The notes under the pieces: generated by a model
What the model was told of the DNA's origin: nothing
Database searches by the model: none
The model's input: only the letters and a program-made list of their open reading frames with translations
Position numbers and translations under genes: made by a program
Shown here: positions 18,662 to 28,551 of the stretch, one piece after another
Position numbering within the stretch: the stretch's first letter is position 1
How the letters are laid out: each line of letters starts with the position of its first letter
Assembly: GCA_032718475.1 (NCBI GenBank)
Contig: JAUCBJ010001837.1
Location: forward strand, 1 to 28,798
Source of the DNA: Nemertoderma westbladi
Lineage: Eukaryota > Xenacoelomorpha > Nemertodermatida > Nemertodermatidae
Reading direction: 5' to 3'
DNA length: 28,798 bases

Positions 18662-18961
18662 CTTAGGTGGTTGGGTCCCTGTGATGAACCGATGGACCCC
18701 TAGCCAAGCCGTACCGCTTTCCTGATGACCGATCCCTTCGGGGTTCGGGAAGGGTGGGACGGACACGCAAACGGGTCCACCGACTTGACAGACCCCTAGC
18801 CAAGCCGTACCACTTTCCTGATGACCAATCCCTTCGGGGTTTGAGAAGGGTGGACAGACACGCAACAGGGTCTAACGACTGGACCGACCCTTAGCCAAGC
18901 CATACCACTTTTCTGATGACTGATCCCTTCGGGGTTTGGGAAAGGTGGGACGGACACGCAA
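18481..18961. repeat. Tandem repeat family B (about 95 bp unit, four copies)
   Basis: The unit includes AGCCAAGCCGTACCACTTTC, then GATCCCTTCGGGG and GGACGGACACGCAA. Copies start near 18481, 18695, 18790 and 18886; the last three are regular at 95-96 bases. Each carries a small inverted repeat (CCCTTC...GAAGGG). The array sits upstream of the BEL element and may be part of its 5' LTR or leader. Confidence 0.88.
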
Positions 18962-19574
18962 CAGGGTCGACCGACACTGACACTATGGTACTGAGACTAG
19001 GACCGAGGGAAAATTGGGGAACATTAGTTAGGTCAAAATCTGAGCGAACAGTGGGTAATTAAATAATGTACTGTAGGGATTTATATTGTCGTGTTATATT
19101 ATTGTGAATATTTGGTGTATATTGGTTTGGGGAAGCCCAACTTATTCTCAATCAAGATTCAGTGAGATTAGTACAAGATTCAACTGTAGGGAAGTTACAT
19201 TAAAGAGTATATCCAACCAATGAAACTTTTCTCAACTGCAATCTTGCATTTAAGAACGTATTCCTTCTCCACTACCAATATCCGGTGACTGGCCGGAATT
19301 CCGTGGTCTGAAAAGTTCCGCCTCCAGCATCGGCGTTTTCCCCCATGGTGTCGGGAATAACGGCAACAAAATTGAGAATAAGACGCGGCCAACTTCAACT
19401 GGTGGAAGTTGGGAATCCTACAATACTCTTCAAACTCTCTCCATGCTTACCCAGCACCCACTACGAGGAAACTCTGTATTTGATTTAAGACAAAGCCGTG
19501 GTTTAATCAATCGACAAACTCGAACTAATAAACTCGTAGTCGGCAGATCATAAATAGAGAGACGTTAACAGGGA
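18962..19574 (+). other. Non-coding leader region of BEL/Pao element
   Basis: No credible coding frame. TGGTGTCGGGAATAACGG at 19346-19363 starts with TGG after CCCCCA and is a candidate primer binding site, which would put the 5' LTR end at 19345. The matching tRNA was not identified. No copy of this region was found downstream of integrase, so the 5' LTR is unproven. Confidence 0.45.
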
Positions 19575-19766
19575 ATGGAAGTATCGATCACACCCATTGA
19601 TATAATCCAAGTTGAGCCAGGAATCTGGCACGTCGAAGTCGAAGTACAAGGAACAAACGTTGGACGATTCAGGATTACCGTTCGGGTAGTCCAGGCTGAA
19701 TACGAGACCTACGAAGAACTATTTTACGACATCGCATATCTAGCTATCAAGGAGGCGCTAGAATGA
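19575..19766 (+). CDS. Small ORF upstream of BEL gag, overlapping it by ATGA
   Basis: 63 codons, starting at an ATG and ending in a TGA that overlaps the ATG of gag (ATGA, 19763-19766). The product is acidic with alternating hydrophobic residues (WHVEVEVQG, RFRITVRVVQA), suggesting beta strands, then a Glu/Tyr-rich helix. I recognise no family. The position and the clean frame in an otherwise decayed element suggest a real element-encoded accessory protein. The ATGA overlap would suit termination-reinitiation. It could equally be a chance ORF. Confidence 0.5.
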   Translation: MEVSITPIDIIQVEPGIWHVEVEVQGTNVGRFRITVRVVQAEYETYEELFYDIAYLAIKEALE

Positions 19767-20860
19767 CGACGAATAACGTCTCCGACACCGATGAGATGGA
19801 CTCAGACTCGGACACAGACTCGGAAATCGACGAGGTACCGAACGTAAAGAACATGGCCCGTCGACTAGGCGCTCTCAAAGGTGGAGTCACTCGAGCATAT
19901 CAACGTATAGAGAAACAACTAAGGGGAGTCGAAACCCCCCTCAATGAGATACAGACTCAGCTACAGAATATCCGAAGTATCTTACAACGATATGAGAGGA
20001 TGATACAGGCATATCAAGAACTCATCCCCGCCACCGATCAGGTAAACTACCCCAGACTGGAAGAACACGTTGTACATCTAGATGAGTTCCGCAAACAACA
20101 TCGGAGGACCCTCAGCCTCGTGAGAGGCTACGAGGAACAGCACTATAAGAGAACTGAAAGAACAGACGCAGAATCGGTGCGGACCTCCAGCACCAGGACA
20201 GCAATTCATCGAAAGAGAACGGGGTCCTCGATGCACCAGCACTCCAGCGCTAGGAGCGAGATATCCGGTTCAGTGCGCAGTTCTCAAGGGGGTCAGCCAC
20301 TCCGAAATCAGCTACGAGAACAGAGGGCATTGGCCCTTAAAGCTCGAATGGAAGACGAATATGTTCAACTGCAGATCAAACAGGATGTATTGGCAGCCTA
20401 AATACAAAAACGAGAGGCCAAACAACAGGCTGAACAACGTAAACGAGAGGCTGAACAATAGGCCGAACAATGTAAACGAGAGGCCGAACAACGGGCCGAC
20501 CAACGTGAACGAGAGGCCGAACAACAGGCCAAACAACGTGAACGAGAGGCCGTACAAGAAGCCGAACAATGTAAACTAGAGGCAGAAATGCGTAAACAAC
20601 ATGCCGAGGCCCAAGCGATTCTCATCCATAAAAAGAATGTGGATATTGCGAAACTCGCGGACTATGAAGCCGCACTCATAGAACGGGATCTTCAACTATA
20701 CGAGGACTGGGAAAGGGGTATAGAACAGAACTATGAACCAATCCCGGTCCCGGAATTAGAGAAGTCATTTACGCCACCGGCGGCGAAACCTCCGAAACCC
20801 GAGTCCCGCCAACCATATCTTCTACGTTATCGGCATAAGCACCGGTATTCCATCCCCCAC
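19763..20860 (+). pseudogene. BEL/Pao gag, N-terminal coiled-coil part, with two in-frame stops
   Basis: The frame starts MTTNNVSDTDEMDSDS (very acidic), then helical segments GVTRAYQRIEKQLRGVETPL and SILQRYERMIQAYQEL, then a Ser/Arg-rich linker. From about 20400 an 11-residue repeat of the type KREAEQQAEQR runs roughly six times, a charged coiled coil. Stops at 20399-20401 (TAA) and 20459-20461 (TAG) lie within or at the edge of the repeat, and the reading frame is otherwise unchanged through them. The frame is finally lost near 20840-20870. There the next gag segment (PKYEPEKDSERD onward) continues in another frame. Confidence 0.8.
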
Positions 20861-23643
20861 CAGTTACGCTTAAGAATGAGGAACCTTATTTCCCATCCAA
20901 CCCCACGGCACCGAGCGTTCCCAAGTACGAGCCTGAAAAGGACTCAGAACGGGACGCCACCCCTCGATCCAACAATCCATTTACATCCACACCACAAATC
21001 CGTAACCGCATCATCATTAAAACTCCACCTCTCATCGACCCATCGTGCATGGGAGAGAGTGTTAATAACTATAATCCTCCTAGTCATTCCAGTTCAGATG
21101 ACGTCGGCATTATCCGAGCATTGGAAAACCGCCTGGCCATGCCTAAGATGGAGATTCGCACCTTCAAGGGAGACCCCGTCGATTACCTCGGATTCAAAAA
21201 ACGGTTCTTCGCTCAGATTGGGTCAACGGATATAACTGACGCACAAAAACTGGTATATTTATCCCAATACCTGGGTGTCAAACCACGTCGAATCATTAAA
21301 TGTTTTGAGGGAGGATCTCATGAAGCGTACTACGATGCATGGAAAACTCTAGACAAAAGATACGGAAATATCGGAACTATAATTAATAAAACTCTCGAGA
21401 AACTGATACAGGATGCTGGATCCCTAGGGGAACCACAGAATATCCAAGAGTTCTCGGATTCCATGAAAGATTCCTACTACACTCTAAAACCATTAAATAA
21501 GGAGGAACAAGTAAACAACATTCTAAACCTCCGACAGATTGCCCGAAAGTTCCCCGGATGGCTGCAAAGCAAGTGGGTGTATAAATGCGTAGATCTCCGA
21601 CGCAGACACCCAGATCGAGACCCCAGTTTCCTCGAAATGTCGGCATTCCTAGATGATATCTCTGAAGCCATGAATGACTCGATGTTCTCTAATCAAAGTC
21701 TCTCCAAGTTAGATGGAATAGAGAACAACTCCAGGAGCAGGGCACCCACTCCGAAACCGAGATTCTGCCCCCCTCCGGAGAGTACGATGGCCATCACCAT
21801 GGCCGAGGATTCCGACAACGAGGACTACGAGGAACCGAAATCAGCCGAGGAATGGGCGTGTTATCTAGCGAATTGGGCACCCGAAAGGGAAGGCACCACA
21901 ACCTCCCTTCTATGTCTTTTCTGCAGAGAGGAACATAAGGTGGAATTCTGCAGAAAGTTCCAGTTTGCTGAACTCGTCCCACGCTTCGAGGCGATAATGA
22001 AACACCGAGGATGCTTCCGGTGTCTCGGAACAGGTCACTATGTTCGGGATTGCGTCCAAAGATCGTGCTGCGCAGTCTGTAATGACCTACATCATCACAC
22101 ACTCCTCCACATCCCTACGAACTTTGATTTTACCACCCTCCCGTTCCGGATCAAAGCCAAACGAAGAGGAGAAACGAACCACGTCTCTAAAGGTACCCGG
22201 ACGATTCAACGGAGGGAAACCAATCCATTTAAGACCTCCACCGATGCATCACATGTGACAAATATCTCAGCTACGATCAATCTTATAAACCGCCATTATA
22301 TGGTCTTCGCCAAAGTAATCCCGGTAAGAATTCAAGGGGTCGGGAAATCTTTAACAACGCTCGCGTTCCTTGACAACGGGTCGGATGGAACCATTATCGA
22401 CCGGGATTTCCTCGAACAACTAGGCCTAGATTACGAGCCTTGCAAGCGGCCCATACAAACTATTACCGACCATAGCGAAGTGGAGTCCGGGGAGGTACAA
22501 CTCAAGATGGAAGGGGTTATGAAGGGATACGAGACGGTCAAACTGACAATCAAGAATGCTCTGGTACGCACCAATCTCCGAGTGCGGTTCCGACAATCAT
22601 CGGAATACGCACCCCTCATACAGCTAGACCGGGAAGATGTAGATCTACGATGCCCGCCATTGGACGTGAACCGAATTACACTACTAATCGGACTTGATAC
22701 ACTGGAGTTACACATACCAACCGGAGACGTAGCCCAATCCGTAAAGCCAGACGACGGCTTTTATACAGAACGCACGATCATGGGATGGACACTCTGCGGC
22801 ATCAAAGAGGAGACTACAGACACATATACCTATCTCCCTAAATGTCAGATTAATGAGAATGTAACATCCGTGGGTTATTGTTCCGCAACCGACTTGGACG
22901 AGGATTTATTCCTAGAAACCGAAAAAACCCAGCAGGAGATGACCAAATACTTTAACCTAGAGACCCAAGAGTTTGCCGAAAAGGACGAGAACCCATCCGA
23001 GGAAGACCAATATTGTATCGACATCCTTGATCAGGCAACGTTCAAAGATGGACATTGGTGTTCGCCCATGCTGTGGAAAGACCCAGATAAACCGATGGCG
23101 AATAATGCCAACATGTCCCTTAGGCAGCTCAAAGGAATCCTACGCCGGTTGAATGACCAACCCGAGATAAAGGAGAAATACAATAATGTAATCAAAGGAT
23201 ATCTAGAAGATGGATTGGCGGAAATGGTACCCCGGAATGAACTGCAAGGGGGTAGATGGACGTATTATCTCCCAACCCACTATGTGGTAGAAGCCCGGAA
23301 GGGCGGTAAAATCCGGGTAGTAAATGATGCTGCTGCTATGTATCAAGGCAAATCCCTGAACAGCCAACTTTATACAGGGCCCAACATATATAGTATACTT
23401 ATCGGCGTGTTGATCAGGTTCAGGGAAAACCGGAAAGCATTCACATGCGACATCAAAGCGATGTTTCACCAGGTCCGAATGCTACCAAGAGACTCAGACT
23501 GTCTACGTATATTATGGACGGATAAAACATTAAGTCCACAGGAAATAAGTCAACTCACCTTGAAGGATATAGACGTAATGCGCATGATTGTCAGGATCTT
23601 CGGCGCTAAGGACTCGCCAGTGGCATGTAGTGACATGCTATAG
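20842..23643 (+). pseudogene. BEL/Pao gag capsid, zinc knuckles, protease and RT first half
   Basis: An ORF open from about 20842 (first ATG 21049) to a TAG at 23641-23643. It begins with a capsid-like DUF1759 region: KMEIRTFKGDPVDYLGFKKR, KLVYLSQYL, YYDAWKTLDKRYGN. The cysteine-rich part includes CLFCREEHKVEFC, CFRCLGTGHYVRDC and CAVCNDLHHHTLLH. The aspartic protease motif is FLDNGSDGTIID, a DNGS variant of DTGS. RT follows, with KIRVVNDAAAMYQGKSLN and FTCDIKAMFHQV (first catalytic Asp), up to FGAKDSPVACSDML. The stop falls just before the RT active-site box. Confidence 0.9.
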
Positions 23644-24233
23644 AAAACAGCGGCTATGTGCGAAAACGAGTTCCCTCCGACAGTCATAGAAACCATCCGA
23701 CGATGCTTCTACATAGACGACGGATGCGCCGGTGCCGATAATGTTGACGAGGCATATCAGCTGGCGATGGGGATGGTGGAATGTTTAAAGAGAGGAGGTT
23801 TCCCTCTCGTAAAGTTCAGATCCCACAACAAGGAACTTATGGAAAAGTTTCCAGAGGAAATCAGACTGGACAACAATAAAATGTATTCCGAGGATGTGGA
23901 TCACCATGTACTCGGCATTGAATGGGACATAGAATTGGATGAATTAATCTTCAAATATAACCCCCTACCGAAGCCCATGACAAAAAGGGGATGTTTGTCT
24001 ATAAAGAGTGCAATATTCGATCCACTAAACTTCCTATCCCCAGTAACATTGGCTGGAATGAACTTGATCAAGGAAATGTGGATAGAAGGACTGGGATGGG
24101 ACGAAGAACTTCCCCCACACCTCAGTGCCAAATGGAGAAAGTGGATGGAACAACTCGAACATCTACATCTTATGCGGATCCCTCGACCGTTCTTCCTCGA
24201 TAAACTACCCACCGATATATTCCAGCTCCATGC
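23644..24233 (+). pseudogene. BEL/Pao reverse transcriptase, second half
   Basis: It continues RT in the same frame after the TAG. The active-site box FYIDDGCAG has both aspartates. VLGIEWDIELDELIFKY and FDPLNFLSPVTLAGMNLIKEMW are the Pao-type connection region leading toward RNase H. The frame is lost near 24230, where the RNase H starting motif (FSDAS) is in another frame. Confidence 0.9.
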
Positions 24234-24782
24234 TTCTCGGATGCTTCAAATACCGGAATCGGCATAGTTACCTTCCTAAGAAGACTAAGTCAGGATGGAA
24301 ACGGCGATACGAGCTTCTTATTCTCTAAGGCTAAGACGGTCTCCAGGGAATTTGTAGCAACGATTCCGAGACTCGAGCTACAGGCCGCAGTTTGGGCAGT
24401 GAGGCAGAACCGCATGATCATGCGGAACTTACGAATCCCCATCGAATCGCAACATTTCTGGGTCGATTCGAGTATCGTTCTCTACTACCTCCACTCACCA
24501 TCATGGCGTCACACCACGTTTGTAGCGAACTGAGCCACGGAGATAAAACAGTGCACCGGCCGAGAACAGTGGCACCATGTAAACGGGAAAGAAAATCCAG
24601 CGGACTTATCGAGCAGAGGCGCCACCCCAAGACAACTTGGCAAAAGTAAACTCGGGCTTACAGGCCCGGAATTCCTACAGCAGCCACAATTAACCTGGAG
24701 CACCCGATTCGATCCCGAACTAGATAGCGGAAAATACTTCGAAGACGACAAGGAGATCCGTAAAGTCCATAGAAGCGCTACA
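24234..24782 (+). pseudogene. BEL/Pao RNase H domain
   Basis: This frame is not opened by an ATG. It reads FSDASNTGIGIVTFLRR, SREFVATIPRLELQAAVWAV and FWVDSSIVLYYLHS, the RNase H catalytic Asp, Glu and Asp blocks. It continues through GKENPADLSSRG, the common end of the domain in BEL elements. A TGA at 24531-24533 interrupts it. It then runs without further break into the integrase frame at 24783. Confidence 0.85.
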
Positions 24783-26414
24783 GTGGAGATCTATAGTTGT
24801 CTGACCGGGCCTGCAAAGGACTCGGGCAGGCACTATAATATCGCGAGTATCACGCAACCAGTGGCGTCTTTACAACTATTGATAAAGCGAACCTCCTCAA
24901 TGAGACGTCTCATCCACCATGTCTTAACCCTTCGCAACTTCCTGCGGTGGAAGAACAACAAACCGATAGTTCGACAAAGTATACAAGAACTCATCATTGC
25001 GGAGAAGTGTATTGTTAGATATGTCCAGAAAGAAAATTTCCCCGATGAGTGGGAACAACTCAGTGCAGGCAAAACCTTGAAACCAGACAGTCCAGTCTAC
25101 CAATTGAGAACAATGATGGGAGAAGACGGACTGATTCGACTGAATACCCGGATGGCAAACGCCCCGGTTGAATACGAAGTCAAATACCCAGCGCTTCTGC
25201 CCGGAATGTCAACACTAGCCAAGCTATTAATCTAACATTGTCACGAGGAAAACCATCACGTGGGACAGAACTGGATTCTGGCTAATATATGGCAAAGATA
25301 TTGGATCACCCACATCCAGCCACTAATCCGGAAAGTGTTAAAACGTTGTTTTCCCTGCAGAAGATATCTAGTGCCACCGCTCATACAAAGAATGGCCGAC
25401 TTACCAGCCACACGACTGCAGTCCGATTCCCCGCCGTTCTACATAACCGGAGTAGACTGTTTCGGACCATTCACAGTCATCGAGCGACGATCCAACATCA
25501 AATGCTGGGGAGCCATCTTTACATGCCTTAGGTCTAGGGCAATCTACCTAGACATTGTAGTGAACCTTATGCAACACGCACTTATCAACACCCTGCGTCG
25601 GTTCGTGGCGAACAATGGAACATGTCGTCATATGTACTCCGATATTGGTACAAACTTCGTGGGAGGAGAAAGAGAACTTAGAGAGGCGATCGAGGGATGG
25701 TTCACCGAAGACACCACATCCCAAGTCTGGAGGGAACACCATATACAATGGCACTTCCAAACACCCTTGGCACCCCATACGAGTGGAGTATGGGAGAAGC
25801 TCATTGATTCGGCGAAACGATCCATGCGCGTCGCATTAGGGGACACATGGGTAACCCACGACACCCTCCACACAACATTCTGCGAGATCACGGCTACCCT
25901 AAACAACCGGCCCATCGTACCTATTCACGATGACCCCACAGATCTGGAGTCTCTTACACCTAACCATCTACTCGGAAGACCTAAAACCAACATTCTTCCA
26001 GAAGCGATGTTCCCAGATCCCAACGATATCGCGAAACATACCTATTGGAAGATGGCCCAGGCGTTGGCAGCGCATTGGTGGAGAATCTGGGCCCAAGAGT
26101 ACCTCATAACCCTCCGGACCAGGAGGAAGTGGAACAACATCTACAGGAACGTCGCAGTTGGCAACATAGTGTTAGTTAAGGAAGACCTTAAAGACCGCGT
26201 CCACTGGCCTGTGGCGCGAGTCGTGGCAATAACTCCAAGTAAAGACGGACTTGCGAGGACTGTGACGATACGAACGGCAAAGGGCCACTACCAACGCCCT
26301 ATCCAGAGGCTGTGCCTTCTTGAAGGCAATGGCAGCGGTGACTCTACGAGAGGTGATAAGTTCCCTACTCCAGATCCTGCTGCAGACATTGGTGACAATG
26401 CTAAACCTGTTTAA
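24783..26414 (+). pseudogene. BEL/Pao integrase
   Basis: An N-terminal linker (24783-25235) is followed by one TAA (25233-25235), then integrase proper to TAA 26412-26414. The zinc finger is HCHEENHHVG...CFPCRR. The catalytic residues are Asp in GVDCFGPF, Asp in YSDIGTNFVGG and Glu in GVWEKLIDSAKR. Then comes FCEITATLNNRPIV. The C-terminal DUF5641-like domain has WRIWAQEYLITLRTRRKW and VGNIVLVKEDLKDRVHWPVARV. From 25236 on, the 392 codons are intact, so the integrase core is well preserved. Confidence 0.92.
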
Positions 26415-26686
26415 ACCCTTCTCATCCTGTTGACAAACTCTTTTAAATGTGATTTACTGACAATGAATTATGGACCCCCCTTAAACAACTGTAACCACGC
26501 AATGGTATTTGTGTTTCCTCGTGTGTTATGTGGAGTCCAGCATCACCCTGCAGATGTTTCAACTGACGCAGGGTCGTTTATGTATTGTTAACCCTGATTT
26601 TGGTCATCGGGACCAACTATATTGGATTATTGGAAATGGTAAATATTTGAAGTGGAATTCATTGTATCCATTGTTGTATTGTGTTG
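26415..26686. other. Non-coding stretch after BEL integrase
   Basis: No coding frame and no convincing polypurine tract or LTR start were found. No similarity to the 5' side of the element was found by eye. Confidence 0.5.
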
Positions 26687-27106
26687 TCCGTTGCGTGTGC
26701 AGTTCGGGGCGTAGGCGGTGTAACTAGTCCAGCTGTAGATCCTGGATTGCCGCGCAACACCCCCTCTATCCCGTTATTCTGGTGGGTCCATGGTGCATCC
26801 ACATGACTTCGACGATAGAGGTTTTATGTTTCTCAGTCGCGTTATTCTGGTGGGACCGTTGCGTGGATTTTGGGGCGTAGGCGGTGTAACTAGTCCAGCC
26901 GTAGATCCCAGAATGTTGCGTAACCCCATCCCACATGACTTCGTCGACTGAGCTTTATGTTGTTGGGAGTGTTATTCTGGTGTGTCCCTGGTGCATTCCA
27001 CATGACTTCACTTCCAGCGTCTTCATTGTCCGTTATGTGCGCAGTTTGGGGCGTAGGCGGTGTAACTAGCCCAGCTGTAGATCCCAGATTGCCGCGTAAC
27101 ACCCCT
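26687..27106. repeat. Tandem repeat array, about 170 bp unit, three copies
   Basis: The unit core GGGGCGTAGGCGGTGTAACT, then AGTCCAGC.GTAGATCC, occurs near 26706, 26873 and 27049 with neighbouring sequence conserved. It is interleaved with a second motif (GTTATTCTGGTG.GTCC...CCACATGACTTC) near 26773, 26840 and 26971. The array could lie inside the BEL 3' LTR. Confidence 0.85.
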
Positions 27107-27263
27107 TCCACAACGAAAATTTCCCAAAGAAGATGATTGAATGTAGTTGGAAATGATGAAAAGAAACAGACAACCCTACTATAAACTGAATGATGACGCG
27201 TATGATGATGAAAATGTAATGATGCGCACCCTGGTGCTGCGCTTATAACAAATGATGATAGCC

Positions 27264-27298
27264 GGGGGGCTATAAGTAGTATATATTACTAGCCCCCT
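27264..27298. repeat. Inverted repeat GGGGGCTA...TAGCCCCC
   Basis: GGGGGCTA faces TAGCCCCC around an AT-rich loop with a TATAAGTA motif. It may be a hairpin or a TATA element between two G/C runs. Function unknown. Confidence 0.6.
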
Positions 27299-27349
27299 CG
27301 CACATGGTCACCCATAGCCCATCATTACCATCCATTTCTACTCCTTCCT

Positions 27350-27409
27350 CCAATCAGAAGCCACCATTTCATCCTTTACCAGTGGTCGTTATTATTTCAA
27401 CCAATCAGA
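27350..27409 (+). promoter_or_regulatory. Two CCAATCAGA boxes
   Basis: CCAATCAGA at 27350-27358 and 27401-27409 fits the CCAAT-box consensus bound by NF-Y. The two boxes lie in a diverged tandem duplication (CAATCAGA.GCCA.CATTT). An ATG in a strong context (ACCATGG) follows at 27432. No TATA box is obvious. Confidence 0.4.
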
Positions 27410-27431
27410 TGCCAGCATTTTATTCGTAACC

Positions 27432-27650
27432 ATGGAAACTTCTCAAGTTCCCGCTTATTCCGCTAGAGGCGTTATTAGTCACCCAACGCTAGTACTGCAT
27501 CCAATCACCAACCTTTATCTTACAGGTGTTCGGTGTCTACACTTAGCATCAGGTAACGTCTACTATTTTTCAAATCGCTATTTTTCAGCAACTAGTATTT
27601 TCATAATCACCAACCTTTATCTTACAGATGCTAGGGGTGTCTACAGGTAA
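27432..27650 (+). CDS. Short ORF after CCAAT boxes, doubtful
   Basis: 72 codons beginning at an ATG with good initiation context. The first 25 codons precede the micro-exon-like repeats; the rest is read through them and contains the repeated ITNLYLT. No family is recognised. It may be a first exon of an unseen gene or mere chance. Confidence 0.2.
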   Translation: METSQVPAYSARGVISHPTLVLHPITNLYLTGVRCLHLASGNVYYFSNRYFSATSIFIITNLYLTDARGVYR

Positions 27651-27745
27651 CGTCTACTATTTTTCAAATCGCTATTTTTCAGCAACCAGTATTTTCATAT
27701 TCACCAACCTTTATTTTACAGGTGCTACGAGTGTCTACAGGTAAC
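27506..27745 (+). repeat. Tandem repeat (about 94-102 bp, 2.4 copies) with splice-site-like unit
   Basis: Copies start CACCAACCTTTAT.TTACAG at 27506, 27608 and 27702. Each has a pyrimidine-rich tract ending in ACAG, then 19 to 27 bases, then CAG-GTAAC. The rest of the unit is GTCTACTATTTTTC and AAATCGCTATTTTTCAGCAA. Confidence 0.85.
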
Positions 27746-28551
27746 TTCTACTATTTTTCGATTTTATATCGATTTATTCATCATAACTGGTCGCAGATGT
27801 TTACAAATAGCTTGTGGTAGTATCAATTATAAATTATTGTTCATTGAATTCTATAGTACTATAGCATATGTTACCAACGAGATCCAATTATTCTAATGAT
27901 TTCGATAGCATAAAATGCATATTAATTAATACGAAATACATCTAACTAATAATAATAATTTACTTGTTCTACATACAGTATCAGTACAATATTGACAGGA
28001 TAATAAGATAATAAGATGGAATGATTATTAATGTTTAGATGTAGGGTATTGATTGTTGTGAGTATGTGCTAGATATAGCAGTAATAGTGTTTATGATTTC
28101 CTGCAACCCATGATATTGCTTTTGCGCCGCTCTGCTTTGCAAAATCTCCCACGCGGTGGTGCGAATAGTTTAATATATAATGGGATAAAGTGTCTCGTCT
28201 TGCGAGACATTTAATTATAATTACTAAAGTAAATTATCTATATTTGCAAAGGGTGAGAGTTTAACAGACCCAGACCCTACACCAGAAAAAGAAAATACAA
28301 AAAGGAGGAGAACGGGGCAGGTGGTGGGTAAAAGATATTTTATTATAAAATTAGAATGTGTACGCAATGTATCTGGAAGTCATAAATTAAATTATACGCA
28401 GTATGACTACTGACCTACTGATATATACCTTGGACTACTGACCTACTGGTTACTGACCTACCGCTTACTGCTGGCACCTATAGGCCTACTGCTTACATAG
28501 GAGATATTATTCTTTGAAGTCGCCGCACTGGTATACGACTAGGCTGTTGAG
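27746..28551. other. AT-rich non-coding stretch
   Basis: No coding frame is supported. It holds a perfect 7-bp-arm hairpin (TGTCTCG...CGAGACA, 28191-28209), a purine-rich stretch near 28280-28335, and a short imperfect repeat of ACTGACCTACTG (28405-28500). The tract just before the last ORF has an in-frame TAG at 28540-28542. Confidence 0.55.

Larger units (their letters stand above)
19346..26414 (+). mobile_element. BEL/Pao retrotransposon interior, degenerate
   Basis: Plus-strand order: small ORF, gag, zinc knuckles, protease, RT, RNase H, integrase. The DUF1759-like capsid, the FYIDD RT box and the integrase with a Pao-type C-terminus identify the BEL/Pao superfamily, which is known only from animals. 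Total about 7 kb. Breaks seen: two stops in gag, one frameshift in gag, one stop in RT, one frameshift at RNase H, one stop in RNase H and one stop before integrase. Paired LTRs could not be found, so the outer limits are uncertain; tandem repeats lie on both sides. Confidence 0.9.

Noticed and set aside
18231-18865. Minus-strand ORFs of 107 and 132 codons with the recurring block SVPPFPNPEGIGHQESGTAW
   Set aside because: They are translations of tandem repeat B; the repeat unit happens to lack stops. There is no start context, family or codon signal.
18191-18961. CRISPR array
   Set aside because: Repeats are interlaced, imperfect and irregularly spaced. The spacers are themselves repeated, there are no cas genes, and the DNA is eukaryotic.
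20312-20625. Minus-strand Leu/Phe/Ser-rich and Cys-rich ORFs resembling membrane repeats
   Set aside because: They are antisense readings of the 33-bp gag coiled-coil repeat.
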